This document shows positions 21,913-33,994 of a DNA stretch of 64,000 nt, in pieces (position 1 is the stretch's first letter; every line of letters begins with the position of its first letter). The stretch spans positions 393,768-457,767 of the forward strand of contig FLMG01000941.1 in assembly GCA_900088475.1 (NCBI GenBank), given 5' to 3'. A program made the translations under genes and the position numbers. Below the pieces are notes generated by a model. It had not been told where the DNA came from. It worked only from the letters and a program-made list of their open reading frames with translations, and did not search any database. This DNA is from Hyphochytrium catenoides (lineage: Eukaryota; Sar; Hyphochytriomycetes; Hyphochytriales; Hyphochytriaceae).

Positions 21913-22522
21913 ACCATGTTAGGCTTAGGAGGACTTACAGCTTGCGGAGGGTTCTTAGTTGACCTCCATAAGCGTAAGTTCGCAAGAATAAAGTATTTAG
22001 TTGGCGGCGGCGCGCGGGGGCGCGCGCGAGAGAGAGAGAGAAGAGAGACGAAGTACCTCTCGAAAGAATAGGCTATCACTATATATATCGGGAGCTTTCT
22101 CTTCCCATCATCAGGCCTTCTTTATTCCATACAAATATACAGATGACAACCCCTTTCACATATATTCCCTGAAAGCAAGCTCTCGCTTGGCTCTCTGGAG
22201 GTCGCTATTGTTCTGCTTTTGGACGTGGTTCCTGCACTCCATCATCCCTCACGATTTGGCTGCTCTGCTGACTCCAGCGTCCGCCTTAGATATGCCCCTT
22301 CTTTCTCGCTTGATCTCAGACTGACTCTCACCCTTATAATACTCTAGCATTGTTCCTTCATCAAGTCTGGCTTTCGTTTGGAGCGCAGCGATGGCATGCC
22401 CAAACAAAGTTAGCCAAACCGATGTCAGAAGGGGACCAGCTTTCTCTCCTTTGTCACTTCTTTTCTCGTCTGTTTCTCCTCCCTCCGATCCTTAGCTTTA
22501 TCTCCTAGCCGTTGCTTATGCC
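21913..22522. other. Spacer between convergent RWP-RK and kinesin genes
   Basis: Contains a GC-rich GGCGCGCGGGGGCGCGCGC-like stretch near 22003-22027, then a short GA run. It should hold both 3' UTRs. No gene seen. Confidence 0.5.
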
Positions 22523-25500
22523 TCACGCCACGGGACCGACGGTTGAGGAGAGGGTCATCTCGCAAGAGTTGACCTTCTTGGCAAATCTCAGCGAGCAGAG
22601 AGACTCTGTGTAGATCGGCAGGATTGAAGTCAATAGACGTTAAGGGCAGCCCAAGGCAGAGAGGCACCCTAACCCCCAGTTCACTGCCATGTATAACTTC
22701 CTTGTTCCTGCGACTGTCGACATACGTCACTTCCTTCTCCAAAGCCCACGTCTTCGGATTCCCAATGCTCCCTAGTCGCCGGAGGCGCGCCCTCCTTCTT
22801 GCGGCTTGCCGAGCTGCCTTCTCTCTGTGTGTCTCTCTCTTTCTCTCTCTGTCTTTCCAAGGATCTGCCTCTCCCTCTCTTTTCCTTCTTTTTCTCTTTC
22901 CCTTACTCTGGCTCTCATTTCGGCCGCCGCTTCATCGCGCGCTCTACTCTGTTTCGCTTACCATGACGATTGTCAATCACAGGCGACAGGTTGCATATCA
23001 TCAACGTCTTGCAATCACCTCCAAGTGCCGGTTGCAGCAGGTAGGTCAGCTTGGAGTCACGGAACGGCACATGCTTTTCCTGAACGGAACGACAATATTC
23101 GACGGGGTGAGCCATGTTGACGAAGAACAAAGAGACAGAGAATATTGAGAAATGCCGAGAAGATCAAGGAATGGACTGGAGAGAGTCCAGGAAGAGTGAA
23201 AGTTTGCTTTGGCAAGGGTCATATAAATCTCTCCAAGATCCACCTTATTGGCGATAGCCTGTATCACTGTTCCTAGCGTGGACAGGCTCTTGTTGATGCT
23301 CTGCGCCTCCTTGAGCATTACGGCGTCCGATGAGCTGCCTGAGACAGACAGGCGCTCCGAACCCTGCACGTTATGATGGAGGTAAGCAGGAGGACCAAGG
23401 CGAGTACAGAGAAAGCTTGGTCAAAGACGCTTTCACAACGCAGGGCAGTGGAAGAAAGAGGAGTGACAGCTTCGTACCGCCAGATCCACCAGGTGAACGA
23501 GTCCACTTCTTTGTACTGATGTGTGGCTGTTGGTCATCTCAATCCTACAGGCCATCATGTGAAGAGTTCAAGGGTAAGACGCGATCGGGAGCGAAGCCGG
23601 ATATGCTAGATTTTTGAAAAGGTTAACGCTAGATGACGATGAGCCATGAGCCAGATACTAGCTCGACACTGAAAATGAGGCAGCACGGAAGTCCGTGCCG
23701 CTGAAGCCCTTCTATTCGTTGACCCGCTAGAGGAACAGCGATACGAGACAAGAAGAGAGATCGTTTTTACCTCAGGGTGAAGACAAGGTGACTTCTGGAG
23801 GATTTATCGTTGACCTTTGTCTTCTTGGTTGCTCTTCTAAGGTTGGCTATGGACAGAAGAGCGAACACATCCTGCTCTGTGCTGACTGGTCTTCTCTCGA
23901 CGCCAACGACTGTAGGATCTCCTTTGTAGTCCAACTTGATCTCAGGTCTGGGCTTAGGACTCTGGATAAAGATTGACAGGGCATGCGAATGGCGGGAGGA
24001 AAACAGCAGTCAATATTGGAGAAAGGACTAGATTGGATAACTCCCAGGCACGTGGGACTTAGCAAAGTCAAGGACTCAGCCAAATTTTGCTAATGTTCCG
24101 GTCAACCGGATAGAGACTGAAGGGGAGAGCAAGTCTAGAGGCTGACCTCCGCGAGAAGATCGTTAATCTGTTCGTTGTAGATTTCCAAGATCTCCACGGT
24201 GACCACAGTGCTCCAGCCGTTCTCCGCTTCTGCAGCCATGGAGGCAAATATGTGCTGCACGGAGCGACCTAACAGATGGGCAGTGGCAAAAAGAAAGAGG
24301 TGCAAGAAGACGGAACAAACGGCAGGTTAATAAACTTGAAGGTGGACGAGGAGGAGTATCGCTGCTACATAAAGCGCAAGCGCATAGGCAGTAAGCGAAA
24401 GTGACGCTGTAATCTGCTGGGCAGCATGAGGACTGAAGAGGGAGGAAGAGAGATAGCTTTCTAGGACGAAAGGAAAAGGAGAGAAGGATAGAAAGAGTCT
24501 AAAAGTAATTGGATCTGGAGAGGTTTAACCCGGAGAGAGCTGTTATAGCAAGCGTTAGTTCCTACCAATGACTCCCAGTGAGGGATTGTTCAGTGTCCCA
24601 GCAGCGATATCTCCTTGCATTGTGTACGTCTTTCCCGAACCTGAAGCCCACCAGAAGCAAGAGTACTAAGCAATGGGTGCCAAAGAGCAAGAGAGGCTGC
24701 TAAAGCAGGAGGATAACTTCATGGAATGTCCCACAATTGCTGTGCGCCATAGAAGCCATAGAGATCGAGGAGGGAGTAATGCAGGGAAAGACGGAGACAA
24801 GCACAGGGTCCAGACGGGCGGAGAAGAAAAAGGCGGCGCTTCGTAGTGTCATAACACGAGAGAAGGAACAGAGAAAGAGACGGATGACGCAGTTGAAAGG
24901 TCTTCTTCCTTCGTTTTTCGACCCAGCGTGGGCTCACCTGTCTGTCCATAGGCGAAGATGCAAACTCGATAGCCATCAATAGCCGATTGAACCAGGGCCG
25001 ATACCTCAGTGAAGAGCTCCTCCTGGCTGGCAGACGGACCAAACACCCGATCGAAGGCGAAAGCCCATTTTCTGCTTCTTTCTAGGCGTCTACTGACATG
25101 CTCAGTGGGGATGTCGAAGAGCTCAATCTCTCGTGCCTCATAGTGCTTGTCAGGAAACGAGAATAGCTAATGAAGGGAGAGAAGAGAGAGGTAAGTGAAC
25201 AGTGTCGGACAGGGGTGTCCCCAAGGACAAAGAGAGGCAGAGAGTAGCGATAGGCGATAGACTATACCGCATATTCCTTGGTGTTGGCGTCGTAGGAGAG
25301 TTTCTCGCCGTTCGATTCATGGGGCAACGTGGGTCGGAGCCGAACGAAGACTCTGATGTTACCTTTCAGCTCCATCACCTGGCAGAGAATGTCAGAATCA
25401 TAAGGACACCATTGGGTCAAGGAAGAAGTCCATAAAAAAGATACAAAGTGAAGGCCAAGAAAGACGGATCCGGGAAGGCTTCAAGCGCAGCAACTTCTTC

Positions 25501-28500
25501 AACGTTTGCTTGAGGGGAGGTATCGAGAGAGGCCAATAGCGAAAGATCGCAGAAAAGAAAGAGAGCGAGTGGCAGGCTCTTAACCTTATTATGGAGTTTC
25601 CTTCTGACTGTCTCAAGCCTGAGTATCTTCGCCTGTAGATCAGCGATGACTAGCTCTTTGTCCAATAAAGCTGTGGCTGCATTGGCCTTCTCTTCCTGCA
25701 ATTGGGCCTAAGAAAAGACTTGTCAGGGACAAAACTTTCGTGCAGAAAGGAGGAGGCGATGTCCGAGGAGGGAGGCTGCACATAAAGGGCATGAGAAAGG
25801 GATCCAATAGAAGAATGTCCCCCATCTCCATGACTGAGTAAGAAAGTACATATGTCCCTAGCTGCGCACGACAGCACAGCCCTCACGAGCCTCTCATCCT
25901 TCTCCGCCCACCAATTTTTCTCCTCGACTCTAATCTGCCCTCTGCGGCCCTATCCAGCATATCCATCTCATCTCCGTAACGCTCTTCTGTGTGTGTCTCT
26001 CTCTCTTACTCTGTCCCACTTACTCGCTCCCTGTACATTTCTCTATTCTAGTCTCACCTTGACCAGCGCCAGCTCCGCCACTCTGGCCTCTAAACCTGCA
26101 CTTCTCTGTCCCATTTCTTCCTGAAGCTGCTGCACCATGAGCTGATGTCTCTCTCTGGCAGCTTGCAGCTCTTTCTCTAATCGCTCCACCTACGAAAGAG
26201 GGAGAGAGGGGACACAAGACAGAGGAAGGTGAGCAACAGCGACGCATGGATAAGAAGGCGGCGGGGCTATTCGAACGAAAGGAAGAGGTACAGGAGTAAA
26301 GCGCAGGTACTGCGAAAGAGAGGTAGTGAAGAGGAAAGTGAGAGAACCCGTTACCTTGACATTACTCTCTTTGGATCTCTCCAGGGCAGCGCTGACTTCT
26401 TCTCTATTTGAACTGAGGGATAGCTCTAGACGGCGGCTAAGGGTCAGCAGCTGCTGCTCTCTCGCTCTCGTCTCCGACAGCTCGGAGTTTAGCTCTGATA
26501 CAGCCTTCAGGTGGCTGTCCTTTTCTCTCTGTTGCCGAAGAGTAAGGGAACAACGGAGCGAGGTGGGGCAGAGGTAGAAGTGTAGCAAAGCAAGGGTGAG
26601 AGACAGCACGTAAGGTCTAAGCTGAGGAACGGAACCCTTCCAATCGGCTGAGATAGGAGGGGAGACAGAGCCAGAGAGGCAAGAGACAAATTGGTGCTTT
26701 GATGTTTCCGACAGATAGATCAGAAAAAGGTGATTCCTGAAGGACGAGGAGGGAGGAAGGACCAGTTCTCTGGCTTACCATGAGGTCCTGTATGAGTCCT
26801 GCTTGTTTGATCAGCTCGGCATTCAGTTCTTTATGCTCCTTTCTCCGGCTGTCATCCTCCATCCTCCTTCTCGCCTCCTCAGCTTCCTTCTCTTGTTTTC
26901 TCCGGTCTTCCTCCCTCTCTTTCCTCTCCAGAGTTTCTCTCAGCTGAAGAACATCTCTGGCTGCCTCATTTCCTGCCCTAGCCTGTGCTTCAGTGAGGGT
27001 CAGTTTCTCCGTGAGAACACCAACTTCTCTTTCTGAAGCGCAGAGTCGAGAGGTCAAGTCCTTGATCATGGCGTGGCCCTCTTGCAATTCGGCTTCCTTC
27101 CTCTTTAGAACACTCTCTTTCTCTCTTTCGGCGCGTTCTCTCTCCCTCTCCGCGACCTGGGAAGTCCGGACAGCTTCCTTCAGAGAGTCTCTCTCTTGAG
27201 TGAGGGCTTCGATCTGTTGTCGCAGCTGTACAACGACGTCCTGCTGTAGCTCTCTTTTCTTTTGAACCATCTGCTCACTAATTTCTCTTTCGTTTTCTCT
27301 CCTGCTTTTCTCTTCATAAAGCTCCTGGAGTACGGCAGCGGTCTTGGCAGAGGACTCCTGCATGGCTCTGTCTAGGTTTAGGATATGGGCTTCTCGCTCT
27401 TTCACTTGAAGAGAGAGATACCGAACCTTTTCTTCCGCAAGCGTGACCATTCTGGCAGCGTCCTTTTGGCGCTTGTCTGCCTCCAAGAGTTCCTTCTCTA
27501 TGGCAAACTGAGCACGGAGCACATCCTCTTCTGCCCTCATTTTCAAGCTTTCAATCATCTCTCTTTCCTCTTCTCTTTCCTTCAGCCTGAGGCCGTCTCT
27601 CTCTTCTCTTTCTCTCTGGAGCTCAAGCACCGTGTGGAGAAGGTCATCAACCTTGTCGTTACTCTCTTTCAATTGCAGATTGAGGAGTGACACCTCCTCT
27701 CTGCTCTCACTTAAACACGTGGCCAGGCTCTCTGCATTCTCTTCTGCTTCTATGAGCTGACCCAGGGCTTTTGCTAATTCCTGACCAAATGAGAGAGTCA
27801 GTAAATAGCTGACAAAAGAACCAGGGCCGAGAATGGTATTACGGACAAGGGAAGATGACAGCAACAGCAAGAAACGGAAAGAGAGAGGAAAGAAAGGAAA
27901 GAAAGAGATAGACACAGAGTGGGAGAGAGAGAGGGGGGTATGGAAGAGAAATAAGACACGAAAAGAGAAGCGTGAGAAGAAGAGAAGGAGAGTATGTCTC
28001 ACTTCCTTCGTCTTCTGAAGAGGATCGTCGTGGCTCTCCGTCGCATGAGTCTCTCCAAGCTGCTGTGGACCTCCAGCTACAAGAGGAGGGGAAGACGGAA
28101 GAGACGCAGAGGAGAGAGGAGTGGGGAGGAGAGGAGGAGAGTGGGGGCTAGAAGAGGAGATGGAAGGGGTTGACGGCAAGTCTAAGACAATCGGTTGACT
28201 AGTTCCGTTGGACCATTTGCTTCGGACGCGCTGAGGTCCAGCGCCGAGGCCGTCTCTGTCTTCAAGTGCCACCTGGCGCGACTCTTGGTGCCTTCTCTCC
28301 TCCTCCTCCTCTTCCCGCTGGTTTTCTCCCGGATGTTCCTCTTCCTAGAAATGACGAGAGACTCATTGCCTACCACGCTCATCTGTTAGGGAAGAATGGA
28401 ACAGCACTTACCGGTCCAGGCTCCTTTGAGTCCCTTCTCTCCCCATTCCCTCTCTCCTTGCCATTACGACGAGGAGGAGAAAAGCTCAAGCTGAACATCT

Positions 28501-29308
28501 TCTTTGGAGGGCCCTGAGCTACGGCCTCCTCCTTCTGCCTGCGCGGTGGCGAGAACTGCATGATGAACATTTTCTTGTCTGCTTCTTTATCGCCTTCTCT
28601 GTCTTTAGCAGCTTCTTGCTGGGCCTTGAAGGCTTCGGATGGCCTGAAGTTTACTCTCGCTCTCACTTCTGAAGGCGCATCCGTCCCCGGGCGCTGTTTT
28701 TGACAGGCAGAAGTGACAGATGGAGCTCTAGAGACGCGAGAGGCAGGAGGAACAGCCCGAGAAGTAGATCCGAGACTGCCCTTCGGAACTCTTCCTGCAG
28801 CTTTTTTGGCCTTGAACGCCTGCAGCTTTGCCTCTCTGCTAGCTTGATCTGCTGCTTCTCGTCCTGATCCGACCGCTACAGCTGAAGTTTGCATGGCCTG
28901 AGATGGAACAGAGAAACTCTTCTTGATCTCTCCCTGTCTTGGAGCATGGCCAGGACCAGGTCTGCTCACGGTAAAGGAGTTTTCTGATTCTTTTGGGACA
29001 TTCTCTTTCTCCTTTATGGAGTCCAGGACTCGCTTGCTGCCGTTGCTCGTAAGAGAGTGACGGCTTTCCATGCTCTGCAGCATTCCTTCAGCTTTCTGCA
29101 CAAAGCTTTGTACGGATTGCGGAGCTTCAAAGTTTGGACCGTCCTCCATTCTAGGAGGCTTCTCGGGGCCTATCGCAGCCTGCTGCTCGCTCTCCTGCTG
29201 GTTACCGAACCAGCTGCTGAAGAGCCCCAAGACATTACCTTTGCCTGGGGCATAGAATGAAGGCCGCACTGGCTGGCCAGTACCGTGGCTGTCAAGACTC
29301 TCGCTCAT
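22523..29308 (-). CDS. Kinesin-14 (C-terminal motor kinesin)
   Basis: Minus-end-directed microtubule motor, probably spindle-related (KIFC1/Ncd-like). Fifteen exons: 29308-28412, 28344-28003, 27780-26779, 26528-26355, 26189-26058, 25707-25585, 25378-25268, 25166-24938, 24640-24566, 24268-24147, 23952-23771, 23508-23478, 23363-23244, 23079-22962 and 22605-22523. They total 3741 nt, or 1246 aa, with consistent phases. Residues 1-413 are a basic, Ser/Pro-rich tail with a duplicated KKMF-x-x-x-FSPPRR motif. Residues 414-890 are coiled coil. The motor runs from about 893 to 1233: neck-motor junction [15 protein letters not shown]-loop GQTGSGKTYT, switch I NDKSSRSH, switch II DLAGSER, then [13 protein letters not shown] and [12 protein letters not shown]. 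The neck sequence preceding a C-terminal motor is diagnostic of kinesin-14. The C-terminal extension after the motor is only about 15 residues. Confidence 0.93.
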
Positions 29309-29761
29309 TTTCTTCGGGTTAGGGACTGGAAAGGATGCAGACCAGGAGAGATCGCACGTTGATCATACCCTGGACGGAGACGACAGAGAGAAGGAATCCT
29401 TGGGCTATTCGGCAAGGGATGATAATGGCCAGCTCTCAGACGTCACAATCTGGAGCTGCTAATCTCAAGATTCACCTACGCTGAGCCCTTTCATCTGAGC
29501 AGCCAGCCTTCCTTGCCTGGTGCTCTCTTTCTCCCTTCTACTCTACCCTCCCTATGGTGTGTGCCTTGCCCCACTCCTGCCCTCTCACTCAGTGTCCTCT
29601 CGTTCTTCTCCTCCCGATTGAGCCTGTCTTCTCTTCATCATACAAGAAGTCTCTTCATCGCCAAGCGGCCGGGTCTGCAGCTCTAGGAAATGAATGAGCG
29701 TTCGTCTTTCGTTGCTTTGGCCCAGCGCTGACCAAAGTGAGAGGAAACACTTTATAACTCA

Positions 29762-30003
29762 AGAGAGAGGTGAGAGTGCGAGAAAGAGAGTTGTAGGAGA
29801 TATAAGAGAGAGAAAGAGAGTGAAGAAAGAGAGGAAGAGAGTAGGAGACACAGAGAGAGAAAGAGAGAGAGACAAAGAGACAGAGAGAGAGAGAGAGACA
29901 AAGAGACAGAGAGAGAGAGAGAGNNNNNNNNNNNNNNNNNNNNNNNNNNNNNNNNNNNNNNNNNNNNNNNNNNNNGAGAGAGAGAGAGAGACAGAGAGAG
30001 GGA
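29762..30003. repeat. (GA)n microsatellite containing a gap of 52 N
   Basis: Purine-rich repeat with GA and GACAAAGA units. Positions 29924-29975 are N, so the assembler did not resolve the array. The true length is unknown. Confidence 0.95.
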
Positions 30004-30933
30004 GGAGAGAGGGCCTTTACCAGACCATCCCAAAGAATTTGAAAAGATTTAGAGCCGTTAACGCACCTTCTTGTGTTCTGTTTCCGTTAGCGTCAATCGT
30101 TACACCTCCAGCAGTGACCATGAACGAACTACATCCAAAGCCTTAAATAAAGAGATTGTACCCTTTGAAGAGACCGGGGGTAACAGGTACAACGCACCCA
30201 TAAATCGTTCCTACACTCTGTACCCTTCTCTTGTTGAAGCTCCATCATGCATCCGTTTCCCGTCTGCACTTCACCCACACAACCCTGCATAATACCAGGA
30301 CCATTAGTTCTATACGCTCTTTCCAAGATCAGCGGCCACAGACGAGCGGAAGGCTACTCTTGGCCTGGCGGTCAACGGTGCCAATAATGCAAGGTATCAT
30401 ACGTGTGAGGCAGGCTTTTTCTGCTGGGACTTATGACTCGTGTGCTCCATTATTGTGCTTTGATGGTAGAGGCTTACCATGAAGCAGCCCAAATATTCCA
30501 TTTATGCGGGGTTGGTGAGCATGCTAAGATTGTCTCGAAGTTTGCAAAAAGCCTCAAGGAAAGGTAGATGGACTGGGTGCAAAGGAGACGATATGGGTCA
30601 AGAGAATATAGACTAGAAGCTCTAGTGAGAAAGCAAGATTTGATGAAACAAGGGAGGCATGCCCGCTGAAGCATGATAATGAATGCTGCAGAGTTGTGAA
30701 CCAAAGAGATGCCACACGAGCGAGCGAGCCCAGCTAGGGTCTCGATATAAAGAAGAGCACTTCTTCCTTTATTACAGCAGGAGAAGGAACCCCAGACTGC
30801 CCAACCTGACGCCATCGCTATCATCGAAACGTATAAAGAACCCTAAACACGGATAGGGCCAAAGTGTTTGCCACACCTCTACGATTCACGTAGCAGTTGC
30901 TATCAGTACTCTAACGTTTGAAGGGCTCATCAT

Positions 30934-30981
30934 TTCGAGCCTACGTATCGCTTCGAGCCTACGTATCGCTTCGAGCCTACC
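30934..30981. repeat. 18-nt tandem repeat, 2.7 copies
   Basis: TTCGAGCCTACGTATCGC occurs at 30934-30951 and 30952-30969, with a partial third copy to 30981. The copies are identical, so the array is young. Confidence 0.95.
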
Positions 30982-31039
30982 TTCCGCAGGTCCTCTATAA
31001 TCAAGCAAGCTCTCAGTCTCGCTCCGTGAAGTCCCAGCG

Positions 31040-31806
31040 CTACGAAGATCCTCCAATTACGACGGCCCACTCCCTAACCCTCCAATCGCGCACCAATCCA
31101 TTCTTCACATATGGGTCGGCCTGATCGGCATCACCAAGTCGTCCCACAATCAAGAAGTAGGATAGTTCGCATTAGGACACTAATATGAAAGAAGGCAAGA
31201 TGAAGAACAGTGGGGAACGGGAGACTCATGGGTTGTACAAAACTAGGAGCGTGCGAAGCAAAGTAGCTGAGGTCAGGGAGCCATACATCAGTAGGGATAT
31301 TGGAATAACAGCGATGTACACACAGTTGTCGATTGAAGTAGCGCTCGGATTCCTGCCTACCTTTGCAAAGGCCTCCACTGACTCTTTATCTGCAGTTCTA
31401 AATATTAGGAGTGCGGCGTCTGTTGGATCCATAAAGGCACCACCCAGTAGGAGGTCTCCTCGTTTTAGGTAGTCATTAGCATGAGAAAGATGAGCGGGCC
31501 TGAATGGCCCTCGCTTGTCCAGAATCCCCTCTACATAGTCATACTGAGAAGCAAAGAGAGCAGATGGTTAGGATAGAAAGACTGAAGGCGTTGACTAAAA
31601 GCTCCTGAGAGCGGGATAACCTGAAGAGCCCAGTACTTCCGTTTGTGGCCATCATCCGCTGTACTACCAAGTCGCCTTGTTTGCGTGAAGTGACTAAGTC
31701 CTTGCCTCACAGTCCGAGAAAGATCCTGAGTCGAAGCGTCTATTGGTGGTGCTGTCCGGCACAAAGTTCTACCAAGTGCCGATGTCCGATTAGCTAGTGA
31801 TGCCAT
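31040..31806 (-). CDS. YCII-related domain protein, probably organelle-targeted
   Basis: Three exons on the minus strand: 31806-31621, 31543-31361 and 31120-31040, 149 aa in total, all phase 0. The first ~50 residues are rich in Ser, Thr, Arg and Leu with few acidic residues, like a mitochondrial presequence. The YCII ferredoxin-like fold follows: KYWALQYDYVEGILDKRGPF, then HLSHANDYLKRGDLLLGGAF, then DPTDAALLIFRTADKESVEA and ADPYVKNGLVRDWRVREW. The family's conserved His-Asp pair (His of RPAHLSHA, Asp of MDPTDAALL) is present. Bacterial relatives include YciI and the 5-chloro-1,2,4-trihydroxybenzene dehydrochlorinase TftG. The enzymatic activity of the eukaryotic members is unknown to me. Confidence 0.87.
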
Positions 31807-32511
31807 CTCATCCAGTACGTCCGGTCCGATCACATCTAATGTCTCTTCATGTGCTAGGTCCTTTATGTTTTGACGTTGAGACGGCTACATTCGACTGCTC
31901 GAAGAGGCTAAGACAACATGGACCGTTCTGCACTCAGCTTGCTTGGGTTGTGCTGCTTCTGAAGATCAGAAACACAAGCTGGTTGCAACATGATTTTCGA
32001 GTCATAACCGAGTAAATGTATCTGTGGACGATGGTTTCAACTGCCGTATGGACCCACATTTACCCGGGCTCTGACTCGGGTTAATGACCTCCAAGTAAAG
32101 ATTGGCAAAAGATCTCACACATACAGCCTCTTGATGGAAGAGACAGGTGGCAGCTCGCTTGAGGATAGCGGTGTGCCCTTCTGACTATTCCTAGTAGGAC
32201 CTGTGGTACTATTCCACTGCCTGCCTCTCATGCTCACAAGCGGAATTCCAGAGTAAGCTTTCTTTTGTTGCTAGGTAGCAGAAGTGTAGACTGGGTTGAT
32301 TAGTTCTATAGGTTTACCTATGGCTTGGAAGATAACGATTGTCTGCCTTCGAAAGAGTCAAAGGGAAAACCTAGGAACTAAAAGGAGTGTAGCTTAACTT
32401 TCCTATGAGTTCGACAAGTTTATCACACAGGCGCAGGCGGGAGGGTCACACATCAGAGTGTTTGATAGATAATAGTGATTAACCTTCTATTGTAGGATTT
32501 TGTACAAAAAT
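31807..32511. other. Spacer between calmodulin and YCII genes
   Basis: Promoter side of the YCII gene and 3' flank of calmodulin. Open frames are short and without motifs. Nothing else recognised. Confidence 0.5.

Positions 32512-33994
<1,483 letters not shown>

Larger units (their letters stand above)
29309..31039. other. Intergenic region containing GA repeat and assembly gap
   Basis: Upstream flank of the kinesin gene and downstream flank of the YCII gene. It includes the microsatellite with Ns (29762-30003) and an 18-nt tandem repeat (30934-30981). The short frames present (30231-30482, 30474-30824) have no motif support. Confidence 0.5.

Noticed and set aside
30938-30981. 18-nt tandem repeat considered as CRISPR-like
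   Set aside because: The repeats are contiguous with no spacers, and the genome is eukaryotic.
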